A stretch of DNA of 64,000 nt, taken from assembly GCF_041296265.1 (NCBI RefSeq), contig NC_091693.1:16814001-16878000 (forward strand), in the 5' to 3' direction. The translations under genes and the position numbers were made by a program. This DNA comes from Equus caballus. Lineage: Eukaryota > Chordata > Mammalia > Perissodactyla > Equidae. Positions 11,696 to 22,900 of the stretch are shown in pieces (position 1 is the first letter of the stretch; the number at the start of each line of letters is the position of its first letter). Below the pieces are notes generated by a model that worked only from the letters and a program-made list of their open reading frames with translations, did no database searches and was not told where the DNA came from.

Positions 11696-11810
11696 CAGAT
11701 TCCTAGGCCTACGCCCCGAGATTCCCCTTCTGTAGGTTTGGAACCATGCCCAGGATCCTGCGTTTTCATCAAGCATCTGTGGTGATGCTGAAGGTCTGCG
11801 ACCCTCACTT

Positions 11811-11885
11811 CTTTTTTTTTTTTTGCCGAGGAAGATTTGCCCTGAGCTAACATCTGTGCCAGTCCTCATCCACTTTGTGTGTGGG
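11811..11885 (-). mobile_element. 5'-truncated ERE SINE, minus orientation
   Basis: Only the poly(A)-proximal ~75 bp remain, between perfect 14-bp duplications TGCGACCCTCACTT (11797-11810 and 11886-11899), so it was truncated when it inserted. Confidence 0.85.
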
Positions 11886-12274
11886 TGCGACCCTCACTTT
11901 GAGAGACAGGCTGTTTCAGGGCTGGGGCTGGAGCTCTCATCATTAAACTCCTCCTTTTTGTCCAGCCCTCTGCTGGGCATTGCTGGGGACTCTGTGGTGT
12001 GGAGACAGCCCCTCACCCAGCCTGGGAGTCAGGGAGGGCTTCCTGCACGAGGGGACCTTGGAGCTGAGACCTGGAGGATGACAAGGAGTGCGCTGAGGGG
12101 AGAAGACCTTGGCTGTATCTCTGGTGCCTAGAACCCCGTTTCATGGTGTCGCGCGTTAATTCACAAGCAGCCCCTGATCGGTGCCAGGGCCAGGATGCTG
12201 AAGATACAGGAATGATCACAATGGCTCTGCCCTCACGGGCTCCTGGTGTGTCAACTAATCCTCAGCCGGTTGCA

Positions 12275-12485
12275 CAGATGGTAACAGCTGAGCGAGTGCC
12301 AGGCACTGTTGAAACACCTTTATGTATTAACTAATTTAACCCCTACAACGATCCTGTGAGGTGGGAGCTCTTATCATCCCCACTTTAGTGATGGGGAAGG
12401 GCCCCGAGAGGGTAAGTGCCTTGCCTGGGGTCGCATTGTGGTGAGTGGTAGGGCTGGGATCTGAACCCAGGAGTGCCCAGCCTGC
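12275..12485 (-). repeat. MIR SINE, minus orientation
   Basis: GAGTGCCAGGCACTGTTGAA, TCATCCCCACTTTAGTGATG, AGGGCTGGGATCTGAACCCA. Confidence 0.85.
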
Positions 12486-12769
12486 CGTGTGTGCCCTGTT
12501 TAAGGTGTGAGGCCCGTTTAGATTAGTGTTGAGAGGGAAAGGAGCACAGAGTTATGAGAGGAAACGCAAGGCGGTCAGGGAAGGGCAGCTGGGTAATGAG
12601 TAGGGGGACAAACGTGCCAGTCCCTCACTGCGGGATCCTAGGCAAACCTCAGTTTCCTTCTGTAAAATGGGGGATGATACGGCCCCGACCAGAGAGCAGA
12701 ATTAAGGGTGAGTCACTGGTTATAGCTGTGCATTGTCCCTGTCTAAGGCAGAAAGCACTTGAGGGACAG

Positions 12770-14320
12770 TGAGGGAGGGGGTTTGGATACCCTGGGGAGG
12801 GGGCGGGCTGCCGTGTGCACTGTGGAGGTCCGGATTGTGGGGTGTCCTAAAGGGCTTTTGTGTCTGTGCATTCCAGGGGCACACTGCGGAAGGCTCCGGT
12901 CTGTGTTCTGGGTGAGTGCAGGGCCAAGGAGGAGGGGTTCTGTCCAGCTCAAATTCACCCACATGGTGGGGAGGTGAGCTCAGAATGGGGGCCAGGAGGG
13001 GTCCCTCAGGCCAGGCATGTGTGTGTATGTGAAGGGGGGGTACGCTGCACTGGGGAGTCCAGCTGGGTCATGGCTGGGCTGGCATATGTGGTGGGGGGGC
13101 AGGGGCGCTGCAGAGAGGGGAAAACAACCGTCAGGGGTGGGGGGCTCCTGGGGTGGTGATTTATCCATGTCTGCTGTGGGAGATGGTGATGCGGATTTGT
13201 TTTTGGGGAGCCCACCGTGGAGGACCTCAGCTCCGGCTCTGGGGTGAAGGCTGTGAAACCTGAAATATCCCAGGAGTGCAATTTGGGAGGAAGAACCGGG
13301 GACAGTGACGGAACGCTGGAAATGGAGAGAGGGTCACCTTAGTGAAAGATGAGAGGGCTGGGGGCTGGATACTTGAGTGTGCGTGTGCTGAAGCCGTGAT
13401 GTCATGAGGCCCGAGAACCAGGGTCAGCTGCGTGGGCCAGAGTGGGGCGCTGGGGTGTCCGCGCAGAGCGCGCCCCTTTGAGGTGGTGATGTCATGGGTT
13501 GGCGAGGGCGGGGCATTGAAGGCAAGGCTGGGACGCGGGATCAAGGAGAAGAAGAGCTGGGAGAGACTAGGGACTGGAACGGAAATAGCGACCAGGATGG
13601 GCCACTGGTCACAGAGCAAGGATGGAGGATGCAGGCAGGGGGATAGAGTCGGTGGGGGGTGGGGGCGGAGGGAGGGGCTTGGGCTTGGGGACTCCCAGAA
13701 TGGGGGCGGGTGTTGAGGGAAGGCTCTCCTCAGGGAAGAGAGGTGGAAAATGTGTGTGGGGGAGAGGGCGTTTACATAGAATTTAGGAGGGAACAGAATC
13801 CAGGTGAAATAGACAGGCGATGGAATACAGCTGAAAATGGGGTGTGTGTGGAGTAGCATCTTGGGCGAATATGCAGTCAGAATCCAGGCGGATAATGGGG
13901 AGGGAGCAAAATTCAGGTGGAATATTGGGGGAACCCCAGAAGAACATGGGGGCTGGCGTAGGGAGAGGGGGAGTGTGCTCCCCACCCCCAATCTGGGAGA
14001 GCCGGATGGAAATAAGTGACTTGGGGAGGGGAGTGGAGGAGGGGCTGGTTTGAGAACTAGCATGACCGAGGCGGGGCTGGAATATGGAGGGAGGGAGGTG
14101 CTGCAGAGGGGAGGGGAAGGGGAGCCCAGAATCTCGAGGCCATGCGGGGAGTGAGTGATGGGGAGCTGGGGTCAGGGAGGGAGGGTCAGGCTGGCAGGAG
14201 TGTGGAATTTATTCCGTTAGTAGTTGTTGAGCGCTCACGACCTGCTTAGAGGAGGGAATGGGAAGGGGAGGAGACAGGGAGCGGCCAAAGTTTGTGGAGG
14301 TGAGGGAGGTACGTGTGTAA
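12770..14320 (+). other. G-rich intronic stretch, no gene
   Basis: About 1.5 kb in which the plus strand is strongly G/purine-biased, with many GGGG runs and a few short tandem-like motifs. Long minus-strand frames here are Pro/Ser-rich low complexity caused by the bias. No splice-supported exon seen. Confidence 0.55.
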
Positions 14321-14439
14321 GGGGAGGGTTGAATTCGGGGAGAATATTCAGGGTCTTAATATGTGGGGTTTCGGGTGGAGGCTAATAAACATCAGGGCAG
14401 TTGGATGCGGCTGCTATTCTGGGGTGAGAAAGAGGGGTT

Positions 14440-14660
14440 TAGGTGGGGGACTGCGGCGGGCCCGTCTGTCTCCTCCCGGGAGTTGGGTACCACGCGTGAA
14501 GCGGAGGAGCGTATCCTCAGGTGTTCCGCTGCTGCTTCCTGTGCCTTGGTGACCGGCACGGCGCGACCGCTGATTGGCTCACGCGCCTAAGGCGTGGCCT
14601 GTGGGCGGGGTCTAGGAACCCAGTGGGGCGGGGCCAGTGCTGCCTGGGACCCACGTTGGG
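14440..14660 (+). promoter_or_regulatory. second short CpG-rich, CCAAT/GC-box block inside CCDC61 intron 1
   Basis: Short CpG-rich segment with an inverted CCAAT box (GATTGGCT near 14572), two GC boxes (GGGCGGGG near 14604, GGGGCGGGG near 14624) and several CGCG steps. It could be an alternative CCDC61 promoter or an enhancer. No donor site clearly marks an exon, so the role is a guess. Confidence 0.35.
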
Positions 14661-15130
14661 GGGGAGTGGTTTGTCTGGAGAGCTGCTTGTCTGCCCATAG
14701 GTCAGGGATTATGAACCTCGACCTCTGAACTTTAGAGAAGGAAAGCTCGATTGCGAGAGTATGAATTTTCTGGAGGAAGATGTCTCCACATTTCATTAGC
14801 CCCTCCAAAGCACCAAAGACCCTTCCCCCCAATAATGTTAAGAGCTTGGGTCAGGAGACAGAGCGGTGCCTGTCAGGACGTTTGAGGCTCAGGCGCCTAT
14901 CCTTGGGCCTTTGAGTAAGGGATCTGTGGGTGGGCCTGGGGGTGGTATCTGGGAGCCCCTGAAATTACTTGCAAAAGGTTATGGGCCTATTCCTCTATTT
15001 GGGGAGACTTCAGAGATCTTAGATTCTCAAGCGCTCAAGGGCTCTAAAAAGGTAACAATCACTGACCTAGAGTTTCAGGGCTCGTCTTTTTCTGCCTCGC
15101 AATATTATATTTTCCAGTATCAGACTTTAG

Positions 15131-15535
15131 CCAGCCCTGGGGGTCTAGTGGTTAAGATTTGAGGCTCTCACTGCCGCAGCCCGGGGTCGGTTCCGGTCAG
15201 GGACCCACACCCCGTGCCTGTTGGTCGTCACACTGTGGGGGCTGCGTGTTGCTGGGATGCTGAAAGCTAGCTGGGATTGCAGATGCCAGCAGGGTCCCCC
15301 ATGGCGGACAGGTTTCAGTGGAGCTTCCAGACTAAGACAGACTAGGAAGAAGGATCTGGCCACTGACTTCCGAAAAAACTGGCCATGAAAACCCTATAAA
15401 TAGAAGCAGAGCATGTCTGATAGAGCGCTGGAAGGGGAGAGGATGGCACAGAAAGGCCAAGCAGGGCTCCACTCTGCTGTCCACAGGGTGGGTCGCTAGG
15501 AGTAGAAATCAACTTGATGTCACTAACAACGACAA
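15131..15535 (+). mobile_element. tRNA-headed SINE with RTE/BovB-type tail
   Basis: Flanked by a perfect 12-bp target duplication ATCAGACTTTAG (15119-15130 and 15536-15547), so the 405-bp insert is complete. The head has tRNA-like A and B boxes (GGGTCTAGTGGTTAAGAT; GGTCGGTTCCGGTC). The body differs from ERE. The last ~50 bp (GGTCGCTAGGAGTAGAAATC, then AACTTGATG and CAACGAC) resemble the 3' tail of RTE/BovB LINEs. This fits the tRNA-RTE SINE class known from horse and other mammals, mobilised by an RTE LINE and not by L1. Confidence 0.7.
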
Positions 15536-15699
15536 ATCAGACTTTAGGAAGGACTTCCTGGGGAAAGTGAGCAGACTAAAAGAGATGATGGAGAGAGAAG
15601 GAGACCAAGCATTGGAGGGGTCCCCATGATCTGGGTTGGGTGCAGCCCTGGGTGGCCCTGTCTTTGGAGCAGCTCTGGGGCTCTGGAGAGGGCCCTTTT

Positions 15700-15840
15700 T
15701 CTTGCTGAGCCTCAATTTTCCCCATCTGTGCACTGGGGCAGCGAATGGGCTTGTCTTATCTCTGTAGCCCCTTTCAAGCTCAGAAACAACAACAAGGTAA
15801 TAATAATAGGGATGATGACGCCAGTATGTGTGGAGTGCTT
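15700..15840 (+). repeat. MIR SINE fragment, plus orientation
   Basis: GAGCCTCAATTTTCCCCATC then GTGCACTGGGGCAGCGAATG and CTGTAGCCCCTTTCAAG. Confidence 0.55.
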
Positions 15841-16538
15841 GCGGTGTGTTAGGATAGTCACCTTCTGCCTCCCTCCCTCCAGGCCTCTGCTGGGAGAAGC
15901 CTTCCCGGCCACCTTGGCTAAAAGGGCAACCCCCACCCCAGCACCCCCTTTCCCCACTGCTTGACATTTTTCTACCTCTGCCTGTTGCCACCCTCTCGAG
16001 CATGGGGACATAGTCTGGTTTCTCATCATATCCCCAGCACCCAGGATGGCACATGCTTTAAAGATGAAGAATCTGGTTCCAAGAGAGGTTTATGACTTGC
16101 CCGTGTGTGCGCACATAGCTGAACGTGGATTTGAGCCACGCAGCCTGGGGCTCCCATTCTGAACCATCCCCGGGATCCAGGCGAGGGCGGAGGCCTGGCC
16201 CTCTCCTCCGGCTCCTGCTGGAACCAACAGTGTGTAGTCCTGTATTGGCTATGAGAAGGTACTTAGGCTGACGACAGAACTAATTAATAAAATCAATTAG
16301 GAATTTGGTGTGAATGCTTTCAGGGTGTCATTGATAATGGAGAGCACTGGCCGTTCTCTTGACTTGGACCGCTTTCCCTAGACAGCCATGTGCCTCGCTC
16401 TCTGACCTCCTTCCATTCTCTGCCCAAATGTCAGCTCCTCAGGGAGGCCCGCCCTGATCCTCTGTTTGAAATCTGTGCCCCACCTGACCTCAATCCTCTC
16501 TGTCCTCCTTTCCAGCTAGATTTTTCTCCACAAACATT

Positions 16539-16562
16539 TGCTGAATGAATGAATGAATGAAT
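16539..16562. repeat. (GAAT)n short tandem repeat
   Basis: TGAATGAATGAATGAATGAA, probably the A-rich tail or 3' extension of an old SINE. Confidence 0.8.
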
Positions 16563-16654
16563 AATAAATATGTAGTGAGTGTAAGGACTCATCAATTAAT
16601 AATCGATAGTATGAATCATGATTCTCTTGTTGGAAATCATATTTTCTTTTAGCC

Positions 16655-16905
16655 AGCATGTATTGGGCATAGCACTGTGCAGGGCACACTTTTAAGTGTT
16701 TTTATGTATATTGTCCGATTTAATCCGTATGACAACTCTATGAGGTAGGTGCCATTGTTATATCCATTTTCCAGATGAGGAAACTGAGGCCCAGAGAAGT
16801 GAAGTCTCTTTCCTAAAGTGCCACAGCTGGTAAATGGTGGAGCCAGGATATGAATTCTGGCCTTCCAGCTCCTGAGCCTGGGCTCTCAGCCCCTCTGCGT
16901 CTCTG
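16655..16905 (-). repeat. MIR SINE, minus orientation, abutting the first CCDC61 coding exon
   Basis: GCCAGCATGTATTGGGCATA, CTATGAGGTAGGTGCCATTG, CAGATGAGGAAACTGAGGCC, ATATGAATTCTGGCC. Its right end lies about 20 bp from the splice acceptor at 16922-16923. Confidence 0.85.
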
Positions 16906-16934
16906 TCTCCTCCCCTTCTCCAGTGACACTGGCC

Positions 16935-19900
16935 ATGGACCAGCCAGCCGGCCTGCAGGTGGACTACGTCTTCCGGGGCGTGGAGCACGCCGTGCGGGTG
17001 GTGGTATCTGGACAGGTGCTGGAGCTGGAGGTGGAGGACCGCATGACAGCCGACCAGTGGCGGGGCGAGTTCGATGCCAGCTGTGAGTGTGCCTGCCTGG
17101 GTGGGCTGGCCTGTCCTCCCCCCGGATCAGCTTCTCCCAGAAGATGAGGCCAGCCAGGATCCTGCCACCTGCCTCTTCTACCTGACCAGAAACTAAGGTG
17201 GGGAGGGGGTGTAGGGCTCGTTCCTCTGGCCAGAGGCCCCAGAGTTGGGGAAAGCTGGAGAGCTTGGATGCATTGCTCTTGGGCTGAGCAGGTGGTCAGA
17301 CCTCAGGAAGGACTTTTCTCCCTACCCAGTCATCGAAGATTTGACTCACAAGACAGGGAACTTCAAACAGTTCAACATCTTCTGTAACATGCTGGAGTCG
17401 GCCCTCACTCAGGTAGGGGCCAGGGTTGGGGGCTGGAGGAGGTTTCTGTCCCCTGGACCCCTGGGGGGGTAGAGGCCCATCTGATGTATACAAGACCCTA
17501 GACCTTCTCTTTCATTGAAGGGACAGGGCTGTCTTTCTGTCCTCTTTTTCCCCAAATGTAAATGACTTATTCTAATAATAGTTATTCTCACTTAGAAAAT
17601 TCAAGTCATAGAGAAATGTGAAGAAGAAAGTAAAAATCACTCCACTCTTAATACTCAGTCCTGTTCATGTTTTCTTACTATTTTGGTGACAATCACTCCA
17701 GCCATTTCTCCATTTCTCTGTGCATTTGTGAGTATGTGTGTGTGCGTGTATTTGCAGATCTATAATTTTATATAGTTGATAGATCTCCCAAAGGCCTCCG
17801 TAACCTGCTTTTAAAAGATGCAGCAATATTTCATAAACATTTTGTCGCATCAGTGAATATAGCGAATCGTTCATTTCGTTTCCTGAGCATCTGCAGTCTG
17901 CCAGGCACTGTTGTTGGCGCTGGGGATGCAGCAGGGGACAAAAGAGACAAAATTCCTGACTTCATGAAGCGGACATTCTAGTGGGAGAGACAGACAGCTG
18001 AACAAACACATAAGGTCAAGCAGTTAAAAGTATTAATAGGAAAAAAAAAACCAGTTTGGAACTTAGAATGACAGGGATGCTGTTTAGACATCATTTTGAA
18101 GCTAGGAACTACATTATTTTTCTGATTACAGATAAACTATGCACTCACAAAATTGTGATAATAGCAATGTGTGACTTAGAAAGTGAGAGTCCTGGGGCCG
18201 GCCTGGTGGTGGGGTGGTTAAGTTTGTGTGCCCTGCTTTGGTGGCCTGGGGTGCGCCAGTTCAGATCCTGGGCACAGACCTACACACCGCTCATCAAGTC
18301 GTGTTGGGGTGGCGTCCCACATAGAAGAACTAGAAGGACTTACAACTAGGATATACAACTATGTACCGGGGCTTTGGGGAGAAAAAAAATGTGAGAGTCC
18401 CTCACGATCCCCTTTGTGTCCCCTACCCCAGACTGTTAACATTTCAGTATCTATCAGCAGAATGGCATAAAGGCCAAGAGCACGGACTCTGAATTCAGAC
18501 TTACCACTGCCACTTACTAACTAAGAGCCTGGACCAGTTACTTCCCTTCCAGGCCTTAGTTTCCCAATCTGTAACGTGGGGACGATTGTAGTCCTTGTTT
18601 CATAGTGTTGTGAAGATTAAATAAGTTATACATAAAAAGCTTAGAATAGTGCCCAGCTCATAGTATGTGCTGTACGGTATTGTCTGTTTTTATTGTCATT
18701 ATCAACTTTTGAGTTTGTCGTCCTTGTTAGTGGTTGCTTACTATTCCATCGTACCCATGCATCATGGTTTATCTGACCCAGAGATTCTCAAACTTTTTGG
18801 TCTCATGCCCCCTTTATACTCTTCAAAATTATTGAGGACACCACAGAGCTTTGTTGATGCAGATTATAGCTGTCAATATTGGTTTGCCATGTTAGAACTT
18901 AAAACTGAGAAAAATTTAAAGCTAGGAATTCATTTGAAAATAATGATAATAAATCTGTTCTATGTTAACCTAAATCACATTTTAATAAAAAGTAAATTTT
19001 CTAAAACAAAAAAAATCAGGAAGAAATGTAGCATTGTTTTACCTTTTTGCAAATCTCTTTAATGTCTAGCTTAGCAGGAAACTTCTGGATTCTCTCTGTG
19101 CTTCTGCATTCTGTCTGTTGTGATAGGTTTTGGTTGAAGTAGATGCAGAAAAATGTGCCTCACACAGAAAAAGGAAAAGGAAAGGGGAATCCTTTCATAG
19201 CTTTTTCCGATAATCATGCATATCTGTCTTTGCTAACGCACTAAAACTGGACAGGTGGTCGTTTCTTAAAGGTTTGTTGCACTGTGGAATCTGAAACCAT
19301 ATCGGTGAACTTTTTGCGTTCTGTGACGTTAAAATCTGTTGAGGTGACTTGCAGTTTGCTTGGGTCTTTTGCCCATTTTGTAACGTCACGGGTCGCTCAT
19401 TTGGGAACTAATGTTCACTCAACTGTGGAGCTCTTCCCAATGTTGACACACCTCATTGTACGGTATCGGGAAGTCACGTCTGTTCGTATCCTCACTCATC
19501 TCCCCGGGCAAGTCTTTCGGCTTTGAGAAGCTGTCACTCAGGCGCACGGTGGCGGGGAAAGGCTGTCCAAAACTCTCATTTTCGCTTTGAAGTTTGAATT
19601 TTATCATTGGCAACAAATACGGCTAGCTGTTTTTCTTGAAGTGACAGACTCACTTTGTTCATTTTTGAGAAAATGCCTGCCAAACTTATGAGTTTGAATA
19701 CCCATGGTTTTGTCTGTCAGTCGTTCTTTTGAGTCAAAATAGCTTTCCCTGAATAAGTGGCTGGTTTAGCTCGAAACCCGATGGCACAAGAGTTTTTCCT
19801 AGGATGACCGTCATGCTCTGGTTTGCTGTGGGAGGCGCCCTTCCCATTTTGTCACACACAAGAGTAAAAGGCTGTGGACTCAAGGGTCGAGATTCAATAA

Positions 19901-22900
19901 AAGTAATAATTTTTACAGCTTCATCAGGCCCATTCCTACGCTTCATTTCCTCTGGTTGATTGATTTGTTTGTATGTTTGTTTTTCCCTCCCTCCCGGCCA
20001 CCCACTGACACTGCGTGGTGATGGAGAATACAACGACTGCTTGTACATTTAATGCCACTGGCTTGATTTCTACTAATGGGCACCAGCAGTTTTACTCACC
20101 CTTACTGTTGCACGATCAGTGCAAATGTCAACATAGCAAAAAAGGCAAATGGCATCTTAGTATTACTATGCAAATTTTTTTTAATATTCAGTGAGTTTTT
20201 GTTTTTGTTCTTTTTTTTTTTTTTTGGTGAGGAAGATTGGCCCTGAGCTAACTTCTGTTGCCAATCTTCCTCTTTTTTTTTTTTTTAATCCTCAAAGCCC
20301 CAGTACATAGTTGCATATCCTAGTTGCAAGTCCTTCTGGTTCTTCTATGTGGGACACTGCCACAGCCTGGCTTGATGAGCAGTGCTAGGTCTGTGCCCAG
20401 AATCTGAACTGGCAAACCCCGGGCTGCCAAAGCAGAGTGCACAAACCTGACCACTTGGCCACGGGGCTGGCCCCCTATGCAAATTGTTTTGACCTTATGG
20501 ACTCCCTGAAAGGGCCCCAGGGGCCCCCAGGAGTCTGCAGATAACACTTGGAGAGCCACAGCACTGAGCTGCCCCCGTGGTTGAGCTTTTAGGTTCTTTC
20601 TGGTTTCTCCCTATGATGACGTCCTGTGCTGGCACCTGGGACAGGGCCATCCCGACCATGGGCCTCAGTGTAGGGAGGCCTAACTAGCCCAGAGGATGGC
20701 GAGTGGTGGCCCAGGTGTGTGGCGTGTGTGCTCTGGGTATGGCACGAGGCAGCTCCTCCTCCCCTCTCCCGACAGAGCAGTGAGTCGGTCACCCTGGACT
20801 TGCTCACCTACACGGACCTGGAGTCCCTGAGGAACCGCAAGATGGGGGGCCGCCCAGGTGCCCAGGCCTCGAGGTCGGCTCAGCTCAACTCCAAACGCTA
20901 CCTGATCCTCATCTACTCCGTGGAGTTTGACAGGTGGGGCCAGGGGCTGGCTCCGGGCCGGGCTGGCGGGCCGGTGGGAGAGGATGGGCGAGGCCTCGGG
21001 AGCCGCTGGTGCCCGGGGCACGGTGGGGAGGTTGCTTAAGCCTTGCCTTTGGCATCTTCAGTGTTGATGTTTGTATCGTGTTTGGCCACCGAGTAGCAGA
21101 ATAGCCATCACCAGTACCTTAAACAAGATGTCTATGTAGGTGGCTGTCACTCAACAGTTTCATTAGGGACTCAGGCTCCTTCTGTTTTTTTTCTTTTGTC
21201 ATCCTTAATTTGTTGGCTTTTTGACCTCATCCTTAGCTCTTCATGGGCACATAATGGCTTCCGGAACCTTCCGGCATTGCACCTGTATCAAAGTAAGAGG
21301 AAGAGGAACAGGGCTGTGCTTGCTATTTGCATCTACTGTTTTTATCAGGAAAAAAAGTGTTCCCAGAAGACTCCCAACAGATGTCCTACAATATTTGCCC
21401 AGAAATGCTCACATGTCCTTTCCCACAATATTTGGTCAGAAGTGGTCACATGCAAGGGAAGCCGGGAAAATGAATATCTGGCTTTCTAGCCTTGACAGTG
21501 GGAGGCAGCAAGGGAGGTGGGAGTTGGGAATGGCTGTTGGATAGCCGGGCACAGTGTCTGCCCCGCTTGCTAATAGCTCCTGGATTTTCTAGTGGCAAGT
21601 TATCGATCTCTGAATAGCATCTGATGGGACAGTTAATCGAGGAGTCCTGCCTCCCCCAGCCAAGGGGTGACCCTGACCCTGGTCTAGAGTCTCCCTCTGT
21701 GGAATCTGAACTAGGCTGTGCTTGGCTGCAAGTCGCATGACGGCAGCGTCCACTCCACCAGCAGTGTGTGACAAGGAAGTTCCCCCAGGGCCATCCATCC
21801 CAGTGGTCCCTAAATTGCTACTGAAGAGGGTCTTGGGGGGGCTGATGGGTGCACGGCGTATGGGGCCCCGGGTGGGGCTTGAAGCTGCGGGTGTGAGCTT
21901 CCTGGAATTGAGCATTCTCTGAGGCTCTCAGGGTCTGACGGCTGCCCTCGGCATGGTTCTCGGCCTCTGAGATGCCACGGTTCTAATCCTCCTTCTCAGG
22001 ATTCACTACCCGCTGCCCCTCCCGTACCAGGGCAAGCCGGACCCCGTGGTCCTGCAGCGCGTCATCCGCTCGCTGAAGGAGGAGCTGGGCCGCCTTCGAG
22101 GCCTGGATGGCCAGGACGCTCGGGACACCCGGGAGACGGAGCTCTGGCACCTGCGGGAGCAGTGAGTCTGGGAGGGGCGGGGTGGGGGCTCTGGGGGTGC
22201 ATCCTGTCACGCGCTGTGACGGCCCTGTCTCAGCCCTATAGGGAGGGTGGCCGTGTTCATTCACCCACTGTTAATTCTGAGCCCCTCCTCCATGCTTGCC
22301 TGGGGTGGGTGGTTCTGCGGACACGGTGGTGACCGAGACCGTCCTGGGCCTGCCCTCCTGGGCCTCCCAGTCCAGTGGGGGAGACAGAGCTGTCTGTAGG
22401 TAGCGAAGACTCAGAGTGGGCAGGGCGGGGGACCCTGCCTGGTAAGGGGGGCTGTTCCAGGCAAACGGAACATGTGCAAAGATGGGGTGGGAGTTAGGGC
22501 AATGTTCAGCGCCCCTTTTGTGCTAGCCCCCTCCTGCCCCCCGTGGTGGCCAGCCCAGGGGGCACGTAGATGTTGGTCACATCGCCGCTGGGTGTGTCAT
22601 TGCAGACGGAGATGGGGTTATGCAGGAAAGGGAGCCTGTGCTGTGGGCTGCTGGGACAGGAACCTGCTGGGGTCTTGGGGTGGAGCAGGCGGAGGGGGTG
22701 GGGAAGGGTGTTCCGGGCAGAGAGAACGGCATGTGTAAAGGCCTTGTATGAGGCAGCATGTGGTGAGACGGGATGGAGAGAGTGAAGTGGGCAAAGCAGA
22801 GGCTCTTGGCCTGTTCACTGAGGTCTGCTGGGTGCAGAGGGTTGTGGGGAGCTGAACTGGGGCCTCCGGCTCGCCTGGAGGAAGCCCTGCCCACTGGGGA

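Noticed and set aside
13227-14063. A 278-codon minus-strand open frame
   Set aside because: Pro/Ser/His low complexity produced by a G-rich plus strand inside CCDC61 intron 1; no homology that I recognise.
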